Shown: positions 16,319-25,974 of the stretch, piece by piece
How the letters are laid out: the number at the start of each line of letters is the position of its first letter
Position numbering within the stretch: the stretch's first letter is position 1
NCBI GenBank assembly: GCA_964517665.1
Contig: CAZFCY010000001.1
Coordinates: 23,587 to 87,586 of the forward strand
DNA: 64,000 nucleotides
Reading direction: 5' to 3'
From: Congregicoccus sp964517665
GTDB lineage: Bacteria > Verrucomicrobiota > Verrucomicrobiia > Opitutales > Opitutaceae
The notes under the pieces: generated by a model
What the model was told of the DNA's origin: nothing
What the model saw: the letters and a program-made list of their open reading frames with translations, nothing else
The model's database searches: none
Program-made: the position numbers and the translations under genes

Positions 16319-19300
16319 ATGAACTCGAAGCGCGACATCCACGACGAGACGATCGATCCCCGATTGCGCCGGGAACTCGAGCCGGTCGTGAGCCGGCTGC
16401 GCGCGCGCCGCTACCATCAACGATCCGCCATCGCGTGGGCGGCGGTCTTCGCCGCCATGCTGCTCGCCGCGGGCGCCTGCGTCGCCGTTCACGCGGGCAT
16501 CGAAACGACCACGGGCATGTTGTCCGGCATGTTTGTCGCGGGCGCGTTCGCCGCCCATTTCTGGTCGCGGCGCGCCCCGAAGGAGCCGCGCCGCGCCGCG
16601 GCGGTCGTCGAGTCCGGCCATCCGGAGCTCGCCCAGACGCTCAAGACGGCGGTCGAGCTGCGGCCCGGCGACGACGGATTGTATTCATTTCTTCAATACA
16701 GAGTGCTCGCGGAGGCGCTCGGGCATGCGCGCTCGAACCGGTGGGGGCGCGTCCGCATCGCGCGGGAGAAGCTCCCGCTCGCCGCCCACCTCGGCGCGGC
16801 GGCGATGTGTTTCCTCCTCTTCGCCCTGGTGCTCAACATGCCGCGCGGCGAATCGGGCGCGATCCGGCTTCTGCCGGGCACGGAGATCACCGTCACCCCC
16901 GGGGACGTCGAGGTCGAGCGCGGTTCCGCCGTGGTCGTGACCGCGCGCTTCGATGGAGCCGTGCCGGACGAAGCCACGCTTGTCTGGTCGTCGCCCGGCG
17001 GCGCCGGACAGCGCCTCGGGATGGCGCGCAGCCTCTCCGATCCGGTCTTCGCAACCACCCTGTCCGCGGTCGGCGGCGACGTGGTTTATCAAGTGGCCTA
17101 CCGTGGGGACGCCTCGGAGTGGTTTCACCTCCGCGTCTTCGAGCGCCCTGAATTGCTGCGCGCGGACGCGACCCTGGACTATCCCGCCTACACCGGGATG
17201 GTGCGCAGGATCCTCGAGGACGTGCGCCGGCTTTCCGCGGTCGAGGGCGCCGCCGTCGAATACCGCTTTCGCGTCAACAAGCCGGTGCGGCGCGCCGTCC
17301 TGCGCGCGACCTCGGGAGACGAGATCAAGCTCGAGCCGGCCAACGACGAACGCACGCTCCTCGCGGCGCGTTTCGTCCTCGCCGGGTCCGCCCGCTACGC
17401 GCTGCACCTCGAGGACGACGCCGGTCGCGCCAACGCCTGGCCGGACGACATCCGCATCGAGGCGGTGGCGAATCGTCCACCGGTGTTGAAGGTGCGATTC
17501 CCGCGCGGCGATCAGCGCGTCTCGGCCCTCGAGGAGATTTCCATCCGCGCCGAGGCGAGCGACGATTTCGGCCTGCTCGACTATGGAATCGGATTCTCCG
17601 TGGGAGCCGCGGAGCCGGAGATCGTCTCCCTCAAATCCGGGGACGAGCGGGCCTGGCAGGCCCGGTTCGAGCGGATGATCGCGCTCGAGCAGCGCGGGGT
17701 GGCCCCGGATGATCTCGTCACCTGGTTCGCCTGGGCGCGCGACCACGGTCCCGACGGCGAGGCGCGCCAGACCAACAGCGATCTCTTCTTCGGCGAAGTC
17801 CGCCCGTTCGACGAGATCTTTCGCGAGGAGGCCGGCGGCGCGCAACAGAGCCAGCGGGGCGGCGCCGGCCGGCAGGGCGAGGAGTTGCTCGAGACGCAGC
17901 GACAGATCTCGCTCGCGATCTGGAATCTCCGGCAATCGCCAACCAGCGGCGGCCAGTTGAAGTCCGATGCCGGCGCGATCGCGGAGGCGCAACGCCGCGC
18001 GCGGCTGCAACTGCAGATCATCCGCGACCGCCTCGAGGCCGACCGCGCGAGGCAGGCCGCCACGGTGGCCGACGAGCACATGCGAAAGACGCTCGAAACG
18101 CTGGATTTCACCGGCAGTAGTGGAAACACGGATACGCTCGACGAAGCCTGGCGAACCTCGCAGGGCGCGCACCAGGCGCTGCTCCGGCTCGCGCCGCGTG
18201 AGACGCGCGTGGCCCAGACCCGCGGCGGACAGTCCGGCCAGGGCGGAGGCAACCGCAACCAGCGGCAGTTGAACCAGCTCCGCTTCCGCTCGAACGACGA
18301 CGCCTACGAGACCGAATCGCAGGCGCAGGCGCTGACCTCGGAGGAGGAGCGCGAGCAGATGCAGACGATCTCGCGCCTGCGCGAACTCGCGCGGCGCCAG
18401 CAGGATCTCAACGAACGCCTGCAGGAGCTGCAGACGAGCCTCGTCGCCGCGCGTGACGAAGCCGAGCGCGAGCGCGTCCAGCGCGAATTGAAGCGGCTCG
18501 AAGAAGAGCAGCGGCGCATGGTGGCCGACCTCGACGAACTGCGCCAGCGCATGAATCGCAACACGGGCGATCGCGACGCGCGGCAGCAGCTCGATCGCAC
18601 CCGCGAGGACATGCGCCGCTCGACGGAATCGCTCGAGAGCGGCGCGGTGTCCGAGGCGCTCGCTTCGGGAACGCGCGCGCGGGAGAGCCTCGACCGCGTG
18701 CGTGACGAGCTTCGTCGCGACTCCTCCAGCCAGTTCGCCGACCAGTTGCGCGAGGCGCGCCGCGACGCGCGGGAGATCGCGGACCACCAGGAGACGATCC
18801 AGAGGCAACTCGACGCATTGCGGGGCGAGGGCCGGCCGCTCGACGACTCCGAGGCGCGCAACCAGCTCGCCGGACAACTGGAGGAGAACCGCGGCAGGCT
18901 GGAGTCGCTGCTGGACGAGTTGCGGCAGGTCACGCAAGACGCCGAGGGCGCGGAGCCGGGTTTGCACGAGCAGCTTTACGATCTGCTGCGGAGAAACGGA
19001 CAGGGCGCCGCCAGCGAGCGCATCGAAACCGCGGCCGCGTTTCTCCGCCGCGGTTTCCTCGAGCAGGCGGGCGAGCAGCAGCCCGCGATCCAGCGTTCGA
19101 TCGACGATCTCCGCGACGGCATCGAGCGGGCGGCCGAATCCATTCTCGGCGACGAGGCCACGACCATGCGCTTCGCCCAGAACGAACTCGAGGATCTCTC
19201 CCGCGCCCTCGGCGGAGATCGCGCCCGCGGCGGGCGCGAGGAGAATCCGTATCCAGAATCTGGCGACAGCGAATCGCCGGAGGCCCGCGAACCCTCCCTC

Positions 19301-19825
19301 GACGGCGCGCGTCCATCCAATGCATCCCGTCCATCGCTCGCCGAAGCCGGCGAAGCGCGGGGAAGTCGCGCCGCCGGCGGCAACAGCGGCGCCGGCGGGC
19401 GCCCGCCCGGGGAAGGAGACCTCGCGGACGCGTTGCAGTCGTTCATCGACGAAGGAAACACCGGTGGTGGCGATGGCGGCGGCGCGTGGAACGGCCCGCT
19501 CACCGGCGGCGATTTCAACGACTGGTCGGAGCGGCTGCGCACCGTGGAGTCGATTCTCGAGCTGCCCGGCGCGCGCGAGCGTCTCGCCGGCGCGCGCGAA
19601 CGGGCGGGCGAGTTGCGGCAGGATTACCGCCGGCATGGCGTCCCGCCACAATGGTCCACGGTCGAGCAGGGAATCGTGGCGCCGCTCACGGAAGTCCGCG
19701 TGTGGCTGCGACAGGAGCTGGCGCGGCGCGAAGACCCGGCGACGCTGCAGCCCGTGGATCGCGATCCGGTCCCGGAGGCCTACGCCGACGCGGTGAAGGA
19801 ATACTACGAGTCGCTCGGGAAATGA
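16319..19825 (+). CDS. Giant membrane protein with coiled coil (DUF4175-like)
   Basis: A 1168-residue protein. Two hydrophobic segments lie near residues 37-75 and a third near 158-178 (AHLGAAAMCFLLFALVLN). Beta-rich extracytoplasmic domains follow to about residue 500. A long Arg/Glu/Gln-rich coiled coil then covers roughly residues 530-940, with repeated RELARRQQDLNERLQEL-type heptads. The C-terminal part is low-complexity Gly/Ser, then a helical tail. The layout resembles DUF4175 proteins, which occur next to MoxR/DUF58/VWA genes. It may tether or organise the VWA complex in the envelope. Its stop overlaps the next start. Confidence 0.8.
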   Translation: MNSKRDIHDETIDPRLRRELEPVVSRLRARRYHQRSAIAWAAVFAAMLLAAGACVAVHAGIETTTGMLSGMFVAGAFAAHFWSRRAPKEPRRAAAVVESGHPELAQTLKTAVELRPGDDGLYSFLQYRVLAEALGHARSNRWGRVRIAREKLPLAAHLGAAAMCFLLFALVLNMPRGESGAIRLLPGTEITVTPGDVEVERGSAVVVTARFDGAVPDEATLVWSSPGGAGQRLGMARSLSDPVFATTLSAVGGDVVYQVAYRGDASEWFHLRVFERPELLRADATLDYPAYTGMVRRILEDVRRLSAVEGAAVEYRFRVNKPVRRAVLRATSGDEIKLEPANDERTLLAARFVLAGSARYALHLEDDAGRANAWPDDIRIEAVANRPPVLKVRFPRGDQRVSALEEISIRAEASDDFGLLDYGIGFSVGAAEPEIVSLKSGDERAWQARFERMIALEQRGVAPDDLVTWFAWARDHGPDGEARQTNSDLFFGEVRPFDEIFREEAGGAQQSQRGGAGRQGEELLETQRQISLAIWNLRQSPTSGGQLKSDAGAIAEAQRRARLQLQIIRDRLEADRARQAATVADEHMRKTLETLDFTGSSGNTDTLDEAWRTSQGAHQALLRLAPRETRVAQTRGGQSGQGGGNRNQRQLNQLRFRSNDDAYETESQAQALTSEEEREQMQTISRLRELARRQQDLNERLQELQTSLVAARDEAERERVQRELKRLEEEQRRMVADLDELRQRMNRNTGDRDARQQLDRTREDMRRSTESLESGAVSEALASGTRARESLDRVRDELRRDSSSQFADQLREARRDAREIADHQETIQRQLDALRGEGRPLDDSEARNQLAGQLEENRGRLESLLDELRQVTQDAEGAEPGLHEQLYDLLRRNGQGAASERIETAAAFLRRGFLEQAGEQQPAIQRSIDDLRDGIERAAESILGDEATTMRFAQNELEDLSRALGGDRARGGREENPYPESGDSESPEAREPSLDGARPSNASRPSLAEAGEARGSRAAGGNSGAGGRPPGEGDLADALQSFIDEGNTGGGDGGGAWNGPLTGGDFNDWSERLRTVESILELPGARERLAGARERAGELRQDYRRHGVPPQWSTVEQGIVAPLTEVRVWLRQELARREDPATLQPVDRDPVPEAYADAVKEYYESLGK

Positions 19826-22200
19826 CGCTCGCCGCGCTCACGTTTCCCGGTTTCGCGTGGGCATGGGCCGCGCTCGCCGCCGCGGTCGTGCTCGTTCCGC
19901 TGGCCTGGTGGTCGCTCGCGCCGGCCGGCCGGCATTCGCGCGCGCTCACCGCCGGCCTTGCCCTGCGCACCCTCGGAATCGGGCTCCTCGTCGTGAGCCT
20001 GCTCGATCCGCAATGGACCGCGCCCAGGGCGGCGCGCGGGGCAAATCTCTTCGCTGTCGTCGCGGACAACAGCCAGGGATTGAAGGTCGCCGATCCCGGA
20101 GCCGCGGCAACGCGCGCGGTATTGCTCCAAAACAAACTGGCGGAGGGAAACAAGACGTGGCTGGCGCGGATCGCCGACGACTTCCAGTTGCGGAGCTACG
20201 TATTCGATCGGTCGATACACCGGGCGCATGATTTCGGGAGGCTCGATTTCACGGGAGACCGGTCCGATCTCGGAGCCGCGCTCGAGCGGCTGCGTGAGCG
20301 CTTCGCCGGGCAGCCTCTGGCGGGCGTCCTTCTCTTCACCGATGGAAACGCCACCGATCTAGACGCGTCGGATCTCGATCTGCGCGGTCTCCCGCCGATC
20401 CATCCCGTGACGCTCGGCGGCGACCGGATTCGCGACCTGCGCATCGCCGACGTCGCCGTGCGCCAGACGGCATTCGACGACGCCCCGGTTTCCGTGCGCG
20501 TCGATGTCGCGGCCTCCGGCCTCGGGCCGGGCGACTTCGAGGTTTCGCTGCGTCCTCTCGACGCGGCGGCGGCCGGCATCGCCGAGGCGACCCCGAAGCC
20601 GAAGCGTATCCATATATCGAATACATCCGGCGCCGCCTCGGCCACGTTTGCCTGGCGGCCGGTGGGAAGCGGCGTCCAGTTCCACGAGATCGAGGTGAAA
20701 CCCGCGGATGGCCGGTCGATCGAGGAGGCGACCCCGCTCAACAATCGCCGCGTCGTCATGCTCGACCGCGGGCGGCCCGCGCAGCGCATCCTCTATGTCG
20801 GCGGACGGCCGGGTTGGGAGTTCAAGTTTCTCAATCGCGCGCTGGCCGACGATCCGCAGTTGCAGATGGTCGGTCTGCTCCGGGTGGCGCGACGCGAGCC
20901 GAAGTTCGAGTTCAAGGGGCGCGCGGGCGAATCGAGCAACCCGATGTTTCGCGGCTTCGGGGGCGCCGCCGAGGAGGCTCCGCGCTACGATCAGCCCGTC
21001 ATGGTTCGCGTCAACGCGCGCGACGAGCAGGAGTTGCGCGGCGGATTTCCCGACACGGCGGCGGAGCTTTTCGCCTACGACGCCGTCATTCTCGACGACG
21101 TGGAGGCGGCGTTCTTCACCACGGATCAACTGATGCTTCTGCGGCGCTTCGTCTCCGATCGCGGCGGCGGCCTCCTCGTGCTCGGCGGAGCCGATTCGCT
21201 CGACGACGGCGGCTTCGCCAACTCGCCGCTCGCCGCCGCCCTGCCCGTCTACCTCGACCGCCGCGCGCCGCAACCGCCCGCGGGCGCGTTGCGCTGGTCG
21301 CTCACGCGCGAAGGCTGGGTCGCGCCCTGGACGCGCGTGAGCGCAAACGAATCCGACGAGCGCCAGCGCATCCAGTCGCTCCCGGCGTTGATGGTCGCGC
21401 ACGGCCTCGCGCAGACGAAGCCGGGCGCGACCATCCTCGCCACCGTGGAAGACGAAGCGGGAAACCTGTTTCCCGCCCTCGTGGCGCAACCCTTCGGCAT
21501 CGGCCGCGCCGCGTGTCTCACTATCGGCGATCTCTGGCGCTGGGCGATGGCTCCCAACGCTTCCGAGGCCGGGCTCGACCGGCTCTGGCGGCAGATTTCG
21601 CGCTGGCTGGTCACCGACGTGCCGTCGCAGGTCACGATCTCCAGCGACGACGCGCAAGGCGCCGGCACAAGGCTGAAAATTCTCGCGCGAGACAAGGACT
21701 TCCGGCCGCTCGACCTCGCGCGCGCGCGCGTCTCCATTCGCCGTGTCGAGGATTCGTATCCAACATCCAATGACACCGCCGGGGCCGGCTTCACTTCGGT
21801 CACGATTCCAGCCGAGCCGGTCGCGGACTCGCCGGGGCAGTTCGCCGTCGCCTTCTCCGGTCGCGATGCCGGCGCGTACGTGGCCACGGCGGAAGTGACG
21901 ACCCTGGCCGGCGACGTCGTGGGAAGCGCGACCACCGGCTGGACAATCGACGCGGCGGCCGGGGAATTCCAATCGCTGAAGCCAAACCGGGCTTTGCTCG
22001 CGGAAATCGCGCGGCAGACGGGCGGATCGATGCTCGACTGGAATGATCTCGATGCATTCGTCGACAAACTTCCGGCCATGTCCGCCCCGATCGCGGAAAT
22101 GACGTCGCGCCCGGCCTGGCACAACGCGTGGATCTTTCTCGTCGCGCTCGGCTGCTTCGCCTCCGAGTGGATCTGGCGGCGCTGGAGGGGGCTGCCGTGA
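19822..22200 (+). CDS. VWA/glutamine amidotransferase-like membrane protein
   Basis: A 792-residue protein with two N-terminal membrane helices (about residues 10-30 and 42-60) and one near the C-terminus (WIFLVALGCFASEWIW). After the first helices a VWA-like region begins at FAVVADNSQGL; the metal motif is degenerate (DNSQG rather than DxSxS). The middle contains an amidotransferase-like Rossmann part: FAYDAVILDDVEAAFFTTDQ and RGGGLLVLGGADS. This combination is typical for the large membrane protein of Planctomycetes/Verrucomicrobia MoxR operons. The ATG overlaps the previous stop by four bases. Function is unproved. Confidence 0.85.
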   Translation: MTLAALTFPGFAWAWAALAAAVVLVPLAWWSLAPAGRHSRALTAGLALRTLGIGLLVVSLLDPQWTAPRAARGANLFAVVADNSQGLKVADPGAAATRAVLLQNKLAEGNKTWLARIADDFQLRSYVFDRSIHRAHDFGRLDFTGDRSDLGAALERLRERFAGQPLAGVLLFTDGNATDLDASDLDLRGLPPIHPVTLGGDRIRDLRIADVAVRQTAFDDAPVSVRVDVAASGLGPGDFEVSLRPLDAAAAGIAEATPKPKRIHISNTSGAASATFAWRPVGSGVQFHEIEVKPADGRSIEEATPLNNRRVVMLDRGRPAQRILYVGGRPGWEFKFLNRALADDPQLQMVGLLRVARREPKFEFKGRAGESSNPMFRGFGGAAEEAPRYDQPVMVRVNARDEQELRGGFPDTAAELFAYDAVILDDVEAAFFTTDQLMLLRRFVSDRGGGLLVLGGADSLDDGGFANSPLAAALPVYLDRRAPQPPAGALRWSLTREGWVAPWTRVSANESDERQRIQSLPALMVAHGLAQTKPGATILATVEDEAGNLFPALVAQPFGIGRAACLTIGDLWRWAMAPNASEAGLDRLWRQISRWLVTDVPSQVTISSDDAQGAGTRLKILARDKDFRPLDLARARVSIRRVEDSYPTSNDTAGAGFTSVTIPAEPVADSPGQFAVAFSGRDAGAYVATAEVTTLAGDVVGSATTGWTIDAAAGEFQSLKPNRALLAEIARQTGGSMLDWNDLDAFVDKLPAMSAPIAEMTSRPAWHNAWIFLVALGCFASEWIWRRWRGLP

Positions 22201-23246
22201 CCGGACCCTGGGGACGGAACCCTGTGCCCCCGGCCCCGCCCGGGAGGGCGGGGATTTCGCGGTTCGCGCGCGCCGTCGCAACAGGACTGGCGCTGTGCGG
22301 CGCGGCGGCCGCGCTGCCCGCGCAGGACGTGCTGGTCCTCGTCGGCGCTTCGGGAGAGGCGCGCTATGAGGACGGCTTTGCCGCCGCCGCCCGCAAAATC
22401 AAGGACGCGTGCGACAGGCACTCCATTCCCTGCGAGATCATCGGACTCGAAGCGACGCGCGGCGACGCGAGCGCGAAACCGGACCGCGATCGCGTAGTTG
22501 AATGGCTGATACGCGTGCAAACCGCCTCGAGCACTCCGGCCTGGCTCATCTATATCGGACACGGGACGTGGGATGGCGAGGTCGCGCGGCTCAACCTTCG
22601 CGGCCCCGATCTCGGCGCCGCCGAATTGAGCGACGCGCTCGCGGAGCAGTCGCGCCCGTTCGTCTTCGTCCACGGCGGATCGGCCAGCGGGCCGTTCATT
22701 CCCGCCCTTGCCGGGCCCGATCGCGTCATCATCGCGGCGACGGAAAGCGGCGATGAAGTGAACTACGCGCGATTCGGCGAGCAGTTCGCCGAGGCGGCGA
22801 CCGCCACCGAGGCGGACATCGATCGGGACGGACGAACCTCGCTTCTCGAAGCCGCGCTTTTCGCCGCGCAGAAAGCGCGGACGTTCTACGAAGAAGCCGG
22901 CCGCATGGCCACGGAGCACGCGCTCATCGAGGACAACGGCGATGGAAAAGGAACGCCGGCGGAATGGTTTCGCGGAACACGCGTCGAGAACAGGGACGAA
23001 GGCGGCGCCGCGCCCGACGGCGCGCTCGCGCGCCGGCTCGCCTTGATCGAGAGCGATCTCGAGCGCTCGCTCTCGGACGAGCAACGAGCGCGGCGCGCGA
23101 AGCTGGAAGCGGAACTCGAGGAGCTGCGCGCGCGCAAGTCCTCGCTCGAACAAGCCGATTACCTGCGCGACCTGGAGCGCATCCTGCGCCAGCTCGCGCC
23201 CATTTATATCAATCCCGCGGCTCCGGCCATCGGCGGCGACACTTGA
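22197..23246 (+). CDS. Exported caspase-fold-like protein without catalytic Cys
   Basis: A 349-residue protein with a signal-like segment near residues 26-42. The core resembles clan CD (caspase/legumain) folds: the strand and His motif AWLIYIGHGTWDG (His122) and a second strand FVFVHGGSASG at residues 155-165. In active enzymes the second strand ends in Cys; here the positions carry Gly and Ser. ATESGDEVNYARFGEQFAEA follows. The C-terminal 80 residues are a coiled coil. The start is a GTG that overlaps the previous stop (GTGA); another in-frame GTG lies nine codons on. Likely a non-catalytic member and the last gene of the MoxR operon. Confidence 0.72.
   Translation: MTGPWGRNPVPPAPPGRAGISRFARAVATGLALCGAAAALPAQDVLVLVGASGEARYEDGFAAAARKIKDACDRHSIPCEIIGLEATRGDASAKPDRDRVVEWLIRVQTASSTPAWLIYIGHGTWDGEVARLNLRGPDLGAAELSDALAEQSRPFVFVHGGSASGPFIPALAGPDRVIIAATESGDEVNYARFGEQFAEAATATEADIDRDGRTSLLEAALFAAQKARTFYEEAGRMATEHALIEDNGDGKGTPAEWFRGTRVENRDEGGAAPDGALARRLALIESDLERSLSDEQRARRAKLEAELEELRARKSSLEQADYLRDLERILRQLAPIYINPAAPAIGGDT
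22238..22255. repeat. GCCCGGGAGGGCGGGGAT dispersed repeat
   Basis: This 18-base sequence recurs as its exact complement at 37393-37410, and its 12-base core GCCCGGGAGGGC again near 55547-55558. This copy lies inside the N-terminal coding region of the caspase-fold-like gene. Confidence 0.6.
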
Positions 23247-23316
23247 TTTCGCCGCGCCGGGAGCAGCGGGCCGCGCTTCCGATCTGACGCGCGCGGCAGC
23301 CCGCGATGACGGTTTT

Positions 23317-24150
23317 CTACGGCAGCCAGGGAAACTTCCGCGCGTCCGGCCGGCGCTTCTCGCGTTGCGCCTGGTGAAACGCCTTCGCCTCGTCCGTCAT
23401 ATAATAGAGCATGGTGGCGTTGCCCGCGAGTTCCTGGAGTCCGGACTGGCCATCCACATCGGCATTGAACGCGGACTTCAAGCAACGGATCGCAAGCGGG
23501 CTCTTTTGCAAAATCTCCCGCGCCCACTTCACGCCCTCGGCCTCGAGCTGATCGACCGGCACGACGGTGTTCACGAGCCCCATGTCGAGGCCCTCCTGCG
23601 CGGTGTATTGACGGCACAAATACCAGATCTCGCGCGCCTTTTTCTGGCCCACGATCCGCGCGAGCTGGCTCGAGCCAAAACCGCCGTCGAAGCTGCCCAT
23701 GGCCGGGCCGACCTGGCCGAGAACGGCGTTGTCGGCCGCGATGGTGAGGTCGCACACGATGTGCAGCACGTGGCCGCCGCCGATGGCGTAGCCGGCGACG
23801 AGCGCGATCACCACTTTCGGCATCGAGCGGATGAGCTTCTGCAAATCGAGGACGTTGAGCCGCGGCACGCCGTCCTCATCGATGTAGCCGGCATGGCCGC
23901 GCACGCCCTGGTCGCCCCCGGCGCAAAACGCGTATTTGCCATCGGTGTGCGGGCCGGCGCCGGTCAGGAGCACGACGCCGATCGACGAATCCTCGCGCGC
24001 GTCGAGAAACGCGTCGTACATTTCGAACACCGTCCTGGGCCGGAAGGCGTTTCGCTTGCGCGGCCGGTTGATCGTCACCCGGGCGATGCCGTCGGACTTG
24101 TGATACAGGATGTCCTCGTAGGTTTTTGCGGTCTGCCAGTCGATGCTCAT
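23317..24150 (-). CDS. menB: 1,4-dihydroxy-2-naphthoyl-CoA synthase
   Basis: MenB closes the second ring of menaquinone by converting o-succinylbenzoyl-CoA to dihydroxynaphthoyl-CoA. The 277-residue crotonase-fold protein has the oxyanion-hole motifs AFCAGGDQGVRG and GYAIGGGHVLH, and the MenB-specific QVGPAMGSFDGGFGSSQLAR and C-terminal RRPDARKFPWLP. It is complete. The start overlaps the menD stop by four bases, giving a minus-strand menF-menD-menB operon. It converges on the end of the MoxR operon with no obvious terminator in the 70 bases between. Confidence 0.97.
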   Translation of the reverse strand: MSIDWQTAKTYEDILYHKSDGIARVTINRPRKRNAFRPRTVFEMYDAFLDAREDSSIGVVLLTGAGPHTDGKYAFCAGGDQGVRGHAGYIDEDGVPRLNVLDLQKLIRSMPKVVIALVAGYAIGGGHVLHIVCDLTIAADNAVLGQVGPAMGSFDGGFGSSQLARIVGQKKAREIWYLCRQYTAQEGLDMGLVNTVVPVDQLEAEGVKWAREILQKSPLAIRCLKSAFNADVDGQSGLQELAGNATMLYYMTDEAKAFHQAQREKRRPDARKFPWLP

Positions 24151-25907
24151 GATGGAAGGAAATTTCGAACGAGCGCCGCCCCGGCCGCGCGACCGGCATC
24201 GGCGAGCAGGCGCTTGCGCATGGCCGCGTCGGCCTTCCGGTCGGTCCGCGTCTCCAAAACATGGATACCGGGTTCGGGAGCCCGTCGCGCGGCGGCGGCG
24301 AACGCGTCCCAGCTCGCGACGATCTCATGCCGGACTCCGTGCGCCCGGCACAACGCGGCGAAATCGACCTCCTGCGGCGTGGCGAAAAACTCCTCGAAAG
24401 GCGGATCGAATTGCGCGATGGGAAGGTGCTCGAAGATGCCGCCGCCGTTGTTGTTGATGAGAACAACGGTGAGGCTGCCGCGAAACTTGCCCGCGAGCAG
24501 CAGCCCGTTGCTGTCGTGGAGGAAGGCGAGATCGCCCGTGAGCAGGACCGCCGGCCGGCCGGAGGCGTGGGCCACGCCCAGCGCGGTGGAAAGCGTGCCG
24601 TCGATCCCGTTGGCTCCGCGGTTGAAATAAAAGGGGAAGCGCTTCGCGGTGCGCGGCCAGAAATATTCGACGTCGCGCGCCGGCATGGAGCTGGCGACAA
24701 AGACAGGCGTCTCCTCCGGAAGATGCCGGGCCAGCAGACAGGCCGCCTTTCCCTCGAAGCGTGTATCCAGATTGCGGATCGCGCTCGCGAGCGCCGCGGC
24801 CGCGGCGCCCTCGGCCGCGCGCCAGGCGCTCACATAGGCGGAATCGACGGCCGGCGGGGTTCCCTCGGCGGCGAGTTGTTCGACCGGAAAGGGAAAGTGT
24901 CGCGTGCGTCCGTGAAGCGCGTCGCGATTCATGCCTGATTCGGAAAACATGATGACCTCGGCCCGGCTGCTCGAAAGCCATGCGCGCAGCGCCTTGCTCG
25001 TCGGCCAGTCGCCCAGCGCGATCACGGTCTGCGGCACAAGCGCGTCGGCCACCGTCGCCTCGCGCAGGATCGCGTCGTAGTGCGCGACGACCGGGACGCT
25101 CCATTCGCCATCATGTCGAAGCGGCGACAACGCATCCGCCAGCACCGGCCAGCCGAGATGTTCCGCGAATTGTCGAGCGGCCGAGGCGAAAGCCGCGCGA
25201 TCGCGCGGATTGGCCGGGCCGGCGACAATCAAGCCGCGCGCCGCCGTCGGCCGTTGCCAGGCGCGAATGCCCGCGCCGTCCGCCTCCGGCTCGAGATGCG
25301 CGAAGAACGATTCATCGAGCTGCTCCGACAAACCTTCCACGGTCGCGTCGCGCAGCGGAGGCAGCGGATCGCGAAACGGCAGGTTGAGATGCGCCGGGCC
25401 GGCAACGGGGCGCAGCGTTTGCCGACAGGCATGCGCGACGGTCTGGCGCAGATAGCGGAGCAATTCGAGACGCGGCTCGGGAACCGCCGCCTCGTGGAAG
25501 AAACGGACGAAGCCGCCGAAGATCTTCTGCTGATCGATCGTCTGGCCCGAAGCGCACGCGCGCATCTCGGGCGGACGATCCGCCGTGAGCAGGAGCAGCG
25601 GCGTGGCCGACTCCGCCGCCTCGATCACCGCCGGCAGATGGTTGGCGACCGCCGTGCCGGATGTGCAGACAAGGGCGACAGGCGCGCGCGCGCGCTTCGC
25701 CAGGCCGAGCGCAAAAAAACCGGCCGAGCGTTCATCCAGAACCGGAATCGCTTCGACACCGGCATGCCGCGCGAAGGCGATCGTCAACGGCGTCGATCGC
25801 GACCCGGGCGAGGTCACCGCGTGCCTGACACCACAGCGAACGAGCGTCTCCACCAGCACGCTGCACCACAGGCTGTTGGTGTTTCGGTGATCGAGGTCGG
25901 GCGGCAT
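24147..25907 (-). CDS. menD: 2-succinyl-5-enolpyruvyl-6-hydroxy-3-cyclohexene-1-carboxylate synthase
   Basis: MenD is the thiamine-diphosphate enzyme that joins isochorismate and 2-oxoglutarate in menaquinone synthesis. The 586-residue protein has the N-terminal motif CGVRHAVTSPGSRSTPLTIAF, the catalytic Glu region near IPVLDERSAGFFALG, LTADRPPE, and the C-terminal ThDP site GANGIDGTLSTALGVA, TGDLAFLHDSNG and NNNGGGIFEHLP. I chose the ATG at 25907; an upstream ATG inside the menF end would add 31 hydrophobic residues that do not fit. It overlaps menB by four bases. Confidence 0.96.
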   Translation of the reverse strand: MPPDLDHRNTNSLWCSVLVETLVRCGVRHAVTSPGSRSTPLTIAFARHAGVEAIPVLDERSAGFFALGLAKRARAPVALVCTSGTAVANHLPAVIEAAESATPLLLLTADRPPEMRACASGQTIDQQKIFGGFVRFFHEAAVPEPRLELLRYLRQTVAHACRQTLRPVAGPAHLNLPFRDPLPPLRDATVEGLSEQLDESFFAHLEPEADGAGIRAWQRPTAARGLIVAGPANPRDRAAFASAARQFAEHLGWPVLADALSPLRHDGEWSVPVVAHYDAILREATVADALVPQTVIALGDWPTSKALRAWLSSSRAEVIMFSESGMNRDALHGRTRHFPFPVEQLAAEGTPPAVDSAYVSAWRAAEGAAAAALASAIRNLDTRFEGKAACLLARHLPEETPVFVASSMPARDVEYFWPRTAKRFPFYFNRGANGIDGTLSTALGVAHASGRPAVLLTGDLAFLHDSNGLLLAGKFRGSLTVVLINNNGGGIFEHLPIAQFDPPFEEFFATPQEVDFAALCRAHGVRHEIVASWDAFAAAARRAPEPGIHVLETRTDRKADAAMRKRLLADAGRAAGAALVRNFLPS

Positions 25908-25974
25908 GGGAAAAGGCAGCTGACAGACGATGAACAAGAAAACGGAAACACTCCAGCGCGCGCGTGCCAGGGCG

